DNA of 64,000 nt from Helicoverpa zea (taxonomy: Eukaryota > Arthropoda > Insecta > Lepidoptera > Noctuidae): contig NC_061459.1 in assembly GCF_022581195.2 (NCBI RefSeq), forward strand, positions 8,494,001 through 8,558,000, read 5' to 3'. A program made the position numbers and the translations under genes. The notes beneath the pieces are model-generated. The model saw nothing but the letters and a program-made list of their open reading frames with translations. It searched no databases and had not been told where the DNA came from. Positions 24,358 to 38,680 of this stretch are shown here, piece by piece. Each line of letters begins with the position of its first letter. Position 1 is the stretch's first letter.

Positions 24358-27300
24358 GATGAAAGAAAACATAGCGTTCAAGAGCTATCCACCCACGTTT
24401 TTTTAAATGTCAAGTAGAGGAAACGGGTTATTTACGTACATGGTGATCGTAGGCGATGGGTGAACAACCCATCATTCACGGTGTGTTATTATTTCACGCT
24501 ATCGCAGTATTTTTATAACTTGTTCACACTCTGTGATGGTGTAAGTTGTCGTTGAAATAATAACGGATTTTTAGCTTACAAGTCACTCAAAGTGACGGAT
24601 AAACCTCTACATACTATTGATTATGCAGTAAAGTTCCCGTGTAAGAAAATGCAGATTGTAAGGTTTTTACTAATAATTAAGAAACACCGATTAAAGGAAC
24701 TATATTATATAAATCATCCAGTAATGAAGAAACACCCGAAACAATTCGCCAAACTGCTTTATTCAGTCCATTAATCACAAAAAATATGCCCAGACTTTCT
24801 TAAGTGCTTAACATATATTCATATGTATATCGCCATAATGGGACGCCTCAATTAAAACAATTATATGTCCAGTCACTGGAGAGTACAAGAGTGTTCTGTT
24901 GACATTTAATTTTTAATCACTCCATGCCTATCGAATGGCACAAAAAACTGCGAAAAAATAAATCAGCAGGTGGAGCGATGACAGTCTCGATTAAATTCGC
25001 AGGCCCCTGTTATGTGACACGAAAGCTAATTGTACCGACTGACAAATAGCCTTGTTAGGAAGGCATTTGTAATTGCTGGGCACCCAACTTATCTTGGCAT
25101 TTGGGCAAATAGGGAACTAATTTCAATCGTTCGTGATATCAAATACAGCTGATGTTTTGTCTTTGCAATTTGCGCTCCATTTGTGTGCCAACGTATACTG
25201 GTCACCGTATTTCTAATTGCTTTCCAATAAAAACCTAAGACAGTTTAGTGTCCATTCTCCACTTTATTATTGTTACACTAAACTTTCTTTTTAATATGGA
25301 TATTAATTGGAGTTTAATATAATAGGACCTCTGAATAATTTGCAGTGGATAGAGTGAAAAAAATATAATGTATCGCCATCATCGCTTTTATTTCCAAAAC
25401 GTGTAACTGCCGGAAATTAATTTATTTATTTATTAATTTAGCGGCATATCATTATTCATTGCTTAACACCTTTGCCAATTTTATTAGTCCAAGAGCGCAA
25501 ACACCATCATTTTTCTAGAAACATCTTACTACAGCTATAATTTTGCAGCAGACGTACGGACGAACACGGTACCATACATAAATAATAAACATAGGCCAAG
25601 CTCATCCAAGTTACTGCATCCGCGTAATGAGTATAGAAGATAAATTGCACACCTGTAATGACGGTCTTACGGGAAGATTACGGGGCGAAACATGCCATAA
25701 TAAAACTGCCAGTACAATTAGTAAATCATAACTTACAACTAATGTTTAACAAACTCAAAGCCATCTACGTATGCATGCATTCTTAGAATTACAGTTTAAA
25801 TTCTACCCTTGACCGTCGTAAATCAAAATACATTAAGTCCGCCTTTATTAAGACATCTCCTTTCGAGTACTAAAACAGTTGTTCTAAAAATGGAAACACG
25901 AAGCACCTGGCATATGCAAGTAAACTAGACTACCGTTCCCAATTCCCATTGAACACTTACGACATCAGCTTGTAGCCCTGCACTACAGACGCAAACTCGT
26001 TTGGTCGATACTCAATTTCGTAACATTTCGCCTCTGTGGGGTCTGTGTCTTGGTCAGGGCCGCGGGGCACAAGAAATGGGGGGAACGAGGAGGGGGGCGT
26101 GCGCCCGCGCAGAGCGGAACGCCAGATCGTGCTGCACCGCCGAGCGCGACCGCTAAAGCAGCCTCGGCTCTTGAATTGCAACATCGCTGGCTTTGTGATA
26201 GCTAGGTGTTGCTGGCTTATGTCGTGTCTATGTTATATTTCATCTTCTTTTAAGGAAAACAATTAATAAAAGAGTATTTCACAGAACTTCTCAGTTTATT
26301 GCTTATATTGTTTGTAACAATATTCTGTTATAACTAGGAACTTAATGGTAAATGATGTTTTTCTATGCATATAAAATTATATAAAACAATACATTCAGAA
26401 TTTGAAGCTTTAAATCTGGTAAAGTAAGCATTACTTTTATGCCTAATGTTTTTGACACTAGTAGAGTTGGAAAAATGCTTCAAAACCGAAACAGGAGACT
26501 GACTTGGCACTTTGCTTAGTCTGAATTATGAAGTTACTGCACCCTCTTGCCCTATACATAGAAAAAAGTATCGGTCATAAATTACGAAGAATAGTCTACC
26601 TAATTAGCATGTTTTAAATTCTAATTAAAACAATGCGCTATTTTCTCCCTAACGATTCTCTAGTTAAGATAGTACGTTCAATTAATTATAAAGCAATATA
26701 AACATGTATGATGGGGAATATAACAAAAGTGGAACTGCGGTGTCTGCCGGCTCGTAACCGGTCGCGTAAGTCTCATAACGTTATCGTCACTGATGTAAGC
26801 GCGTGCGCAGGGGCCGAAGAAAGGAGTCGCATGCGAAATAAATCGACATTCTTCTACGAAAAAAGCATTCAAATATTTTAGAACGTTCAAAGTGTAAAAT
26901 AGATAAGTTCTCACATGCAATATGCAATACTGTAGGGCTTTAGCGGATATTAGATACTTATGCTGATAATAAAAGAGATTAACAATATTACCAAATTAAA
27001 GTATCCAACTATTCGACAACAATATTAATAAACAGCCCATCAAAAAAGTATGAGACTGAAAAATAGGTCGCAACGAACACTTTCCCACAATTATTAAAAT
27101 TACAAAATATATTGATTTAACTATCGAAGTCTATCAGTCAGATGAAGCAAGAAAACTTATTTCCATAAGTCAAACGGCGACCTGAGGTCGTCGATCTTAC
27201 GGACCAGTGGGACCGGATCTTGGAGGAAACTTTTTATGTGACCAGCGACAGCGGTAACATATTTACTCAAGAACGGCCAACATAACCGCGGACACGAATA

Positions 27301-30300
27301 TGTTTGGGTTAATTAAACGCAATATGAAGGCATTATAGACATTTTTAATTAAGTGGTAAGTTGAGATAAATTGTTGGTCCTTGAATTGTTTATGTATAGA
27401 ATTTTTCGTGTAGGTCGCTCTGTTGTGCGAACACATCTAGTATGCGCTTAGACTTAGCTTCATATCTATGAGATTTTGTACGTATGTCATGTATGTGTAT
27501 ACTTGTCTTATACGCTGAAAAATAAACTCTTAATGATACGTTGTTTAAATTTTTGTATGTATAATAAGGAGAAATATACAAAATGTTCCTTCTGGCGCAG
27601 TCGGTTAAAATATATCTAATTAAAAGCAATATCAAGGTAAGAAATTACTTTTAAAATCGAGAAATTAACCCATGTTATTTTTAAATAGTTAAGCAAAATA
27701 CCAACATCTTAATTACCGATTACAATATTGCAAATGTCACCTAATTAAGGCAGGCACGCTGTTTTATAGTGCAAGTTGCGTTAATTTCTGAATTTATGTA
27801 AGTTAATTAAAATGTTATCTCAAGTTATCCGTAAGTGCACATGATCTTATACTGGATGTGCTAGGGTTATTTTCTTGCATTTTGCAGACCTCCAACGCAG
27901 TTATGAGAACTTTGTTTAATCCCTAAGAAGTTTGTAGGATACTAGAACTGAATGCAAACAGATATCTTAAATACCTACTACTTCTAATAATCCAGAGATG
28001 GACAACAGAGACTGGATACTAAACATTAAGCAGTATCTTTATTTTGAAATCAGAATTCAATTTCATTTCAGTTAAAAAATTGTTGACTTTATAGATTACT
28101 GCTTCTAAAGCTGTATTTCTGTCCTCATTATTTAATTTAAATTACAGAGTATAACATATATATAGCAGATTATATTCTAGAACATGTCAGTTACACCACA
28201 TTGTGGTGTTAACCGATTTGGCTAAGCGATGAGAAATCAAAGTCCACAAAAAACAACTGCACGTCTATTTAGATTTAAAGCTTAATAAGATATACGAAGC
28301 TTAATAAGTCTTATAAATCATCAGGTTACATCATAGTCAAAACATTGCACTTTACAATAACACAAGCGGTCAATTCAATTAACAACTTCTTAAATATACT
28401 TCTGTTTTTTACTCAATATTGACTTACATAGCGTTTGACTTCCAAACGACTTTTGCCACATCGGTCTCTGTAAATTGATTCAACAGGATTCTCCTCAATT
28501 ATCGCCTTAAAATGAAGTTTTTTAACAATGTTTACATACACTCAGGTACCGGTTTTACTGTTTATTTAATATTCTAGACGCAGCGTCTCTTTATTTATTT
28601 AACGTATAAATAAGAAGTCACGTTTGTAGGTTTTTTTGCAATTTTTTCAGTTATTGTCATACGAGTGTGTGTTTTAAATGAGCTTTAAATCTTTTTGATG
28701 CTATCCTGGCCAAAGCAGTTACATTCTTTATGATTATTATAATTAACAATATCGAGATAATTATCTATTTTCTAGCGATGACACTAACTCAACAGAAAAC
28801 TAATACTTTAGAGAAGCCAAGCTTGTCTTGCGGCACTTCCTATTACCCCCGGCCTAAGGGGCTTAAGCTGACACTTGAGTGCACAACGGGATGAGTAATT
28901 ACAAAGCCAATGTACCCATATGTACACACTGTTACTGTAACTTAAACTTAGGCATTATATAGTATTTTCTTTTTATGTACAAAAGTCTATGAAATTATAT
29001 TTAAATTCAATTTTCAAGAAAAAAGGCAACTTTTTAAAAAACGAAATTGAACCTTAACAAATAGAACAAATAAAGTCAAAAAAGGCGATAATGTTCAAAA
29101 ATCATCAGACTCCCTTTCAATATAAATTTCACTGGCTAAACTCTGTAAATCCCGCTACATGACCCGTACGCATTAGGGCAGTGTGTGTTGGTTATGCTCG
29201 ACTATACATAGCTATAACTACACAGTGGTCGCACGAACCGTCTGTATTATGCGCAAGCACAAATCGTCCGGCATTCCTGCGCCGGCGCGCCGAGCGAGAC
29301 AGACATGAAGATGATGTCATGTGGTCTCGCTCTGCACTCGCAATCCTTTCCTTTCTACCTGTTGCGCTGTTACAAAAACCCGGTCCTTAGGGCCGCTACC
29401 TTACGTGAACTGAATGAGGATTGCGGGAGGCTACGGCTCGGCCCATATAAAGATAGGGCAAGGGCTATTATACATACAAGGAGGCGACGCGAACCAAAGC
29501 TCGTCAGGAGTCTTGGGACACTATTCACCGTGGGGATGGCGGCAAAAAACGTGCGCGCCTATGTGAGACGGTTGCATAATAGCTCCTCGTTTGGGGAACG
29601 GGAACGGTGCGTGATTGGTACACGACTGTAATAAACTTTATGTGGTTACAAATTCCCGAGCAAGTCAATTTAGACTTAGAAGCATGTTCTATTTGAGCCA
29701 CTTATGTTTCCATCAGACACTATCTCGAATTTTCTCGTATTACAAAACACTTTCGTAAAGAAATTCATAAATACGTCCCAGTAAGTACCAATTTGAATAT
29801 TATGCTAATATGCTTGCATTTGGTAATAAATACATTACAATTGCTCATGAATAAGTGCATAGGCGCTACTACCGCCTTTATCATTATAGATGTGGAAATG
29901 ACAACCAAGATATTTTTAAAGTAGAGCCAACAAGAAATTTCGATAGTTAAGTCGTGATTGTATTCCGAGTTCTAAATCCGAACGATCCAATCGCGATAGC
30001 ACGAAGCTCGATCGTGACGTGGCTGACATTCGCCGCGCATGCGCGGTCCGTGATCTTGGCAATGGTGGCTGCGGCGCGGCAACCATCGCTATTGCGGTCG
30101 CTGTACCCGACGCCCGCCCCGCGCACCCCGCACACCGCCCCGCCGCGAGCCGCCGCCCGCGCACCACGCAGCCTTTTGACAACCGGTATACGTAGGTACG
30201 CAGTTAGCTACACGTGAACATGCCTTGAGAATTTTCTGACGTCTAATTCACGTAACGAACAGTTCTCACAATTGAGCTTTTAATGGAACTTATGGAATTT

Positions 30301-31560
30301 CTTGAAACTCTGCACGAGCTTAGAAAATTACAAGTTTTTATGGAAACAACAATATAATTTTCATTTCGATACAGGCATTAGCTGTCAATAAAAATATGTC
30401 TAAATGATTAGTTTTGTGGGAAGTAATAAATTGACGTTTTAATAATAATCCTACAGCAAAACAACTAAGCACACAACGGTGTGTTCACTGGCTGTACTAA
30501 TGAATAAATAAAGCTATTTATCTGCGAAGTACCGTTGGAATAGATTCACTGTTTTAGATCACAGGACATGAACATGCATTATCGATATATCCTACTTCCG
30601 CATTTGCGCAAAGCAACACAAACATGGGCTAATATTTCTAAACATCTTCAATTAGTCATACGACTTGTTTCGTAAAATGTATAATTCAAACTTATATCGA
30701 GAATACGATTGACAGTTTCATGTCACGACAACTACCTAGCACCATTGAAACTCCATACAAGTAACAACATTAAATATTAATAGAGTATGCAGATGTAGTT
30801 TCTCGGAAAAGAAAATACCACTTATTCCCATCAGTGACAGCCGTCAAAAATATCGAATACTTTATCACACTTGCAATGTAGATGTTGCGTTATAGCAAGA
30901 AATCTTTAGACATAGTACTTGAACTGCAACATAGAGATTGTTCTATCCAGAATCCTCAGCTGGCTGGAACAGCAAAAATTATAATGCAGCTGTCCAACAG
31001 TTGCTAATGTTAATCGAAGTAGTCTCCCGCTTAAAATTGTAGCCGGGAATCACCAAAAATAATTGCTGATGCCAGTTCTCTTGAAATTACCCTTGCATTT
31101 TGGTCCCTGGAGTCAGTCACCTTTGTTTAACAGCAAATGAAAGTACACTACAATAATTCTATAGAAATTACCCAAATGACAAGAGGAACATTGTTCCCAA
31201 CAATTACCATACAAACTGTCCTTTTAGTACATTCAAGTGGATTTTACTTTTATTTTACGTTTACTTTTCTTTCTTTACTGTATTTGCAGAGGTGTATACT
31301 ATAGTATATAAGCACTGACTACATAAGGGCAAGCACACATTTATCGACTCGGAATCAGCTTGAGCACGTTGAAGAATTTGCTTGGCGCGTAGCCCAACCC
31401 GGCTCAAGAATGGTTTGAAGCATTTTTGCAGCAATTGTTTCTCTCATCAACAAGTGCGAACTCTTCCCAAAGAAGGATAAATTAAGTGCCAATCAGCAGG
31501 ATACAGCGCACATAAATGGCTGAAAATAAGCAACACAAACTGTTCAGAATCCCTTCCGAC
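24358..31560. other. Gene-free stretch with GC-rich islets
   Basis: No supported gene. Two small hairpins lie at 24455-24473 and 24485-24562. GC-rich islets lie at about 26040-26165, 29180-29650 and 30000-30180 in an otherwise AT-rich background. The last contains the 14-bp palindrome CCGCGCATGCGCGG (30033-30046). ORFs over the islets look like compositional by-products, because frames on both strands stay open. Confidence 0.5.
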
Positions 31561-31890
31561 AAATTGTTAGTAGTTTAGAAGCTAGAGCTTATTTAAAATT
31601 ATAATTATTGATAGATGTTTTCAATTAAATAAATCCCATCTCTAGTAATGAGTTATACATCATTCAAAAGACGTTTTTAAATGCAACATTTCATATTGAA
31701 AAAACTTCGGCGAATTGTTAGTATTTCAGAACCTAGAGCTTATATAAGATTATTTTATCGATAGGTGTTTTCAAGTTAATAAATCCCTCCTGTAGTAATG
31801 ATACATATATCATTCGAAACGACTTTCTAAATGCAACATTTACTATTAACATACTTCACACCAATTGTCAGTACTTTATACCAAATCTTA
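31561..31890 (+). repeat. ~150-bp tandem repeat, two full units and a partial
   Basis: Units start at about 31561, 31712 and 31862 with AATTGTTAG or AATTGTCAG, giving a period of about 150 bp. Shared blocks include AGAGCTTAT, AATAAATCCC, AGTAATGA and AAATGCAACATTT. The third unit breaks off near 31890, where a different array begins. Non-coding. Confidence 0.75.
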
Positions 31891-31903
31891 AAATATATCT
31901 ATA

Positions 31904-32327
31904 TTTTCCGGACGGTGGACACTCCATATGCAGCATGATCTTTGTCGGACAAGCTTACCATAATTTTCTAGTTAACTTTATTAAACAAATCTCAAAAAAT
32001 GAAACAGGTATGTACGAAGAGTCGTAGTGACGTCATACCGACATTTTCAGGATGGTGGACACTCCAAACGCAGCATGATCTTTATCGGACAAGTTGACCA
32101 CAATTTTCTAGTTAACTTTATTAAACAAACCTCAAAAAATGAAACGTGTATGTACGAAGAGTCGTAGTGACGTCATACCGACATTTTCAGGATGGTGGAC
32201 ACTCCAAACGCAGCATGATCTTAATCGGACAAGTTGACCACCATTCTCTAGTTAACTTTATTAAACTAATCTCAAAAAATGAAACGTGTATGTACGAAGA
32301 GCCATAGTGACGTCATATCGACAATTT
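31904..32327 (+). repeat. 140-bp tandem repeat, 3 units, each with a CRE palindrome
   Basis: Three units begin TTTTCCGGA or TTTTCAGGA at 31904, 32044 and 32184, an exact 140-bp period with few substitutions. Each contains GGTGGACACTCCA, TTCTAGTTAACTTTATTAAA and one TGACGTCA (32028-32035, 32168-32175, 32308-32315). No coding frame runs through. It lies about 7 kb upstream of the first ovo coding exon. It could be a short satellite or the interior of a non-autonomous transposon. Confidence 0.85.
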
Positions 32328-35300
32328 CAGGAGTCAAGCATTAAAAAACGCAGCGGCACCAAAATTTGCGCATTCGAAAAGTTTGTCGGACTCATCGTAA
32401 GGAAGGCACTCACAAAGTCTTAAATGTATATGTATCAAAAAAAAATTTGTTCGCCGGCCTGGGGACTATCACATATAAGTGACGTTGCTAAGAAAGTATT
32501 TGAAAGGGTTAGAAAATAGATGGCTAGCATTGTGCCTATTGCATTTTGTTTCTTGCTTACCTACCTATATAGTGGACTTAAATGTTTCGAATGTATTCAC
32601 GAGCGATTCGATCGAATAATAATAGCTCGTCGATAAGTATGGAGAGATCCTTAAACGACTTATTTCTATTTATTACTTATTCGGTCTATAAATACTGTAA
32701 GTAAATACACAATTGAGTCGATATTTTTAGTTCGTGACCTTCTCGAGAAAGACATTGCTTTTTACAATGCTATTGTATGTGACTTAAATGTATGCATTTG
32801 TGTGTATTTAACATTCTCTACCATTTTGAACATGAAAAGCTTATTTAGCAGTTAAAGCCTTGCATAAATAAATGTAAATTGTTTTGGTTATCTCTCTATC
32901 AGGCACGAAGTTTCTCCCTTGAATCTCTTAAGGTTCTACAAAACAAACGCAGGATTGAATTTAAAAACAGATCATAGAATGAATTAGAAAAATTATTTGT
33001 GATAACATTATTAGACATAGGTAATAATAAATCTTTTAATTCTAGGCTTTTCCCAACCACTAGAAACGATCTAACATTTTACCTTAAAAACTCGTATAGC
33101 GGGAACTACCGGTGCCTTACCATTATACGTCTATATTTTTGGATATTGAGAAGGCGTACTTCTATCACATTTATTAAAAGAAAATTATTTATGTGTTTAT
33201 TTATTTTTCCTCTACTTCTGGCTTCTGTGCGGGTGATAACGCTGTAGTAATCACGTAGGCACTACCTACGTACGCGATCTAGGATGGATGCTTAGTCATT
33301 GTCATACGTAAAACAAAATTACATACTTGTTTATACAGGTTGATGACTTTTCAAATGTTGGTCAAGCCCTGAATAAATAATAAGATGAAACTTCGGAACC
33401 TAGACAATTATTGGAATAACTGAAGTAGGATCATCTCCCTTTTTTTCAGTTACGAAGGAACGACTTCAAATCTATCAAGCTCGGAAATAAAACCGTGTAC
33501 AGGCTTCAAAAATCGAAACCTGAAATATAGTAGGTACGACTGGTTGATAATTTCAAATTCTGACCATCGTAATATAAGAAATGACGGCGACTGATCTGCA
33601 ACTTTGCTTAATAAAACATGCTGGTAAACCATCAACCATCAACAGAACTGACTATGGACAACAACAACAACCTCTATTAATCTAACCTTGATTAATTGAC
33701 ACGTGTTCTATTATTTGGCCACGAGCCCCTCTTGTTACATAGGAGATGGATATAAAATAACATTATTTACACAACTGGCATTATTATGAAATATAATTGA
33801 TAAGTCATGTACCTACTTAATATAAGTAGGTAGGTATGTATCTTGAAAAGTAAATGAAAAAATCTCCTTGAATATTTTTTTGGAAAATAAAACAAAAACT
33901 TATGCTTTCGTTTTCGTGTCATTAACAAAACATATGAAATGTGCAGCTGATCAAATACATACCTGCAAAACGCAGTATAATTAACTTGAAGACTTATTTA
34001 AAGTATACTAGTTTATATATGAGAACTAAGATATTGAACTATAAATATCATATCGTTTGTAACATTCATTTAGGAAAATATTCAATAGATTTAAGAGCTT
34101 TTCATGGATAAAACCGAAATTAGTGCATGAATTACTTATTGGATTATGTTATGAGAACGAAAATGCATAACCTATACGTCTGTAGTAATTATTCAGACGC
34201 CATGTTAACTAACGTCTTAATCACATTAACTACTTGTAACATATATTTAAAAATAACATAAATCAAGTTACAAAACATTACTCTCAAACGTACGCAACGC
34301 TTCATAACAAAATGGCAGGCTCGTGCGACCAATTGAATAATACGAGTGTTCAGTCGACTTGTAATCAGTGGACCGGTTCAAAACATTAATACTATTGCAA
34401 TTTATTCCCCCGTGTGATGCCACGCGCGTGCTTCAGGGCAATCATCGAGAATACATGGTGTGGTACCGTTGTACCGCGATCTATTTACACGGCACACTTG
34501 ATGGAAGACGAAGCTTCGCCACTGCGGGACGTTATTCACTAGCTTATCGTCTGGTTTCGTATCTAGCGGCAAAAGCCTAGAAATCAGATCCAACGGCTAA
34601 CAGTTACAAGTTGTTGGCCGATCTTTATGGTCTGGACTGGTCCTTTTATTCAGACTTGTGCTTTATATATCGATGATTCGTTTCGAGCTTCTTGTCTCTG
34701 AAGCAGAACTATTCAGAAACTAAAGGACCTAACTTTAAAAGAACTCAAGGAGCATTCGGTATGCGTGCAATGTACTGGCACTGGTATCCAACCAAATAGA
34801 GCTACAGCATAGGCTTATACAACATTCTGGACACCTTATTGTTCTCAATGTGCGTCGAGTAACTCCAGCACTTATAGTCCGTGCAACATTATTTATGATT
34901 GGCTGGATAAGCCGGCGAAAATAAAAGCAAGTCTGAGTAAAAAGAAGAGCAACCTTTTACTTCACTTGACCTTCCCACACCTTTGTTTGTACCACAGCTA
35001 CACATAAGCAAAATAGCTTCGAGATACCAATAATTATCGAGAAGATCAAGTTCGCCTTCAGTGGTTATGCATGAGCAGCTGTTAAGTGCAAAAAGAGTAT
35101 GCGTATGAGTGCGTCGAAGAATAGCATTGTGATCACCGCGGAATGAAGTTAAACTGACATTATATCTGATATGATTGCACATTGAGTTCATGTCAAGCCT
35201 CACCATCTTGTGGAATTTACTTAACGATATAATTATCGTATTATACTTTCAAAAGCAAAGTAAATAACTAAAGAAACCCGCAGTAAGACTTGTTAAATCT

Positions 35301-38300
35301 AAATCCTGTAATGGGTCTGACCTTCGACACGTCAGGCGAATTTATAATGAGAAGTGGCTCAACAAAAGTTTTGTATATTATATTGGCAAAAAACAGGTTT
35401 AAATTTCAACCGTTATTATTGTTTGTTATAATTTATTCATTTCTAACATGTTTGGAATTCCACAACAATTTATAAATAATTCAAAAAAATATTTTGCAGT
35501 TTGTGATATTTTAATAAATAGTTAAGAACCTACACTTGTTCCGTAATTAACGAGGCTTATTTATTTATTAAACGTTTATTTTCCCAATTTCATCTTCATG
35601 TGTGTATGTCTAACTATACAATTTACCAATATTCACTGAAACTACTTTTTAGCAATGTATTTATTTCTTGATGATGATTGAAAAAGATAAATATGTAGTT
35701 CCAATCGTCATAGTTGACCAACTGCATACATCTGGGCTTATATAAAACTCAATAGATCGATGCCTAAATAAAAGCTTTTATTTAATCACTAAGTTTTACA
35801 CTTGTGTTTGAGTAAAACTTTATTTCTACTTTTTGAAGTTGGTCACGTACAGCAAAACATTAGCGCCAACATTGATGACCACTGCTTGGTCTTGAAAGAG
35901 GTTATCGTTACCGAGAACTTGAAGCGGTTACCGGCGTGGAACCGGCGCGGGAGCACTCGCCGTGCAACCAATCGTTGCGCAATCGACGCACACGCACCGC
36001 CAAGGCGCCCATACTCTCCGATGTGCCGCGGTCTATGAAGAAAATTAGTTGAAAGAAATTATTAATTAGACGGGTTTACATAAAAAATATATTAAAAATA
36101 TGATATATGAGAATAAAACTTAGATCTTAGAACAAACGGTTCAAAAGAATTAGGTAAGTAATTGTTCGTGTTTTAATGACTCAAGATAATACGAAGTCTT
36201 TTAAACTTCGATAAAAGGAGATTATGGAGAGAACCCGAATTTTTAGACACTACAAATATTTTATCATGCTTAAGTAAGAAACATTCACATCCATTACAAG
36301 TGAGTTTTGTAATTCTTTGGCGTGATCTCCAAGATGGCAGAGAGCTCGCACGATGGAGCTGCGCCGGCGCACGACTCCCAAACACGTGCACTGGTTGCTG
36401 AGCCCAACACGACTGTTGAACAACCCGTGTTGCCCTACATTGTACTAAAGTAACCACTTCACAATCAATATTGAGATATTGTGTATGGTCAGAACATAAG
36501 AAATAAATAATAATGTATCTATTTCCCAAGAATATTTTTTTCAGCTTTTTCTTAGCAATATTGCTTTTGTTTAGGGTAGGTATTAAAATCATTGGACTGA
36601 ATAAAGCTGGTGAACAATAATTACGGCCACAGCCAATTCTATAACAGTCATGGTGTACAAATCTAAAAATAAATTCCACCATTTAACGATCACTTGTTAC
36701 AAGGACCCACAAAAAATTCACAGTCAGTCGGCACAAACGCAAAATCGCTACCATTTTTTAGTAAAAAACTCGACGGGACCAATTCGGTAGCGTATTACAG
36801 TTTTATTTTATTTGTGTAAACAACAGCTTGCCACTTTATGGAGTCGTTAGGTCCATTTTTTTAATAAAAAATAATGATTTATGATCAGTAAAACGAAGCC
36901 TTTTTGACCATGAAAATAGCGTTGATTGGGTTACTAACGATGTTGATGTTTGGTTGCTACAGTAGTCATCTGATTCAGGAGGTGCTTAACTCAAACAACG
37001 TATAAACGGATCTTAATTCGGTACCTCAAATTCGTGGATATGTGATACTTTAGATCCATTACAGTGTTAATCATCACAAAAGCTATAATTTTTGGATGTT
37101 TTATTCGTCGCACGAATCTTTAAATTGTCATTGGTATTTTGTACCACAAGCTTCAAAAAAGTCATCAACGGTCCAACAATGGAAAAATGCTACTATGGAT
37201 AGTTTTATCTGTAAGTAAAACCAAATAAGAACTTTAATTTTTGTAACGTACTTCAACGAAAAATAACTGTTCGAGCCCTTAAAACTGTTAAATCCTTTTT
37301 GGACATTTTTACAACAAAATAACGGTTCAAATCTGTTTTCTAGCACGAGCCCAATTATAATCCAAAATCAAATACACAACAATAAGATTTAATAGCGATA
37401 AATACAGTTAAACAAGAACAAAAATAATGAGAAATAATGATAATCCTGTAGGCCGTTCTTGAAATGACGAGGAGCACAAACTTAAAATAAACCTTAAAAC
37501 ATTACTTTGAATAATGAACTTTACCTGTCTGAGCAGTAAGTTCATCTATCCGTATAAGCTCACTATTCTTATAGTCTTAAATGAATAATCACTTTCTTTG
37601 TACCACGCTTAAGTTGTGGTTAACAAAAAACACTAAAACCCGTTTCTCGGGATTACTACACGGCTATCGGGGAACATAATCTCTTCTTTGGCACCGATAA
37701 ACCCCTAGATTCTTATCTAAGAATTTGGGTCTTTCTATGAAATTACTTGTTGAAGTCTATTTGTTGCAAACATCTTCATTATATCGAAGAGCGTTAAAAG
37801 TACACTATTCGCCTAAGCGTGTATCCGCTGGTATGGAATCTGCCGGAAGTATAAATGGTAAAGAAGGAAGTACATGTATTGTACAGAGGTGTTCAGAAAA
37901 CTAAACCGGCATGAGTAATCTGGAAGCGGCATCCTACAAACTAGAATATTGTGCACAACCATAACTGTTAAAGGCGATGCAATAAAATATCCGCCTTGAA
38001 GATGGCGTCATGAACATGTGATGTGAATCCCAAAGGCGCCGACACTTCCAGTGCTTTATACATAACAATAGCATTTTTCCCAAAGCCCGTTCAAACAACT
38101 GAAGCTGTAAAGTTTATTGACGTTGTTTCATAACTATTTTGTTAATCCCCGTTTCTTTATAGTAATTGCTGTCCGTTGGGTCCCTATTGTTTTGCAAATC
38201 TCCCTGTTAATTGAAAGGCTGCCGACAACAGACGCTGTGAGGTCCTACCTGACGTGAAATAGTATTACTGTATGTTAATTAGGTAAGTATGAATATGTAT

Positions 38301-38680
38301 CACCCACTAGTTTTAGAAATATAGTGATCATAAATAGTTATAATGGAAATGTTTAGTGTAATATTTCACTTAAAGTAAAGGAACATAATAACCCTAAAGC
38401 TATAGATAGTTAACAGTTTCCTTCGGTCATATAAATAATGACAAGGTGAACATTCTCAAATATTGGCAGTGGGCAATGAGCTATCATGAGTTTTAGTTTC
38501 AATAAAGTAATGTATTGGGTTTAAGATTGTATGAAATAAAATTAAATTGTGCTAGTTACTTAATCTAAGGTAACATAACGTAAAGCCTTCTAAAAGAAAA
38601 GAGAAGTAACAAGAAAAAAAACAATAGAATGCTAGAACAAAGTGAGATAGAACAAGCAACAACCGGCATACAGAAAATAG
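32328..38680. other. Upstream region of ovo, no gene recognised
   Basis: AT-rich, with GC-rich islets at about 35930-36030 and 36330-36430. The latter contains a 39-codon ORF (36334-36453) that I do not call as a gene. The rest shows no coding signal, no long repeat and no RNA gene that I can support. Confidence 0.5.

Noticed and set aside
29916..30182. 88-codon minus-strand ORF in the GC islet
   Set aside because: Both strands are open because of GC composition. No family resemblance.
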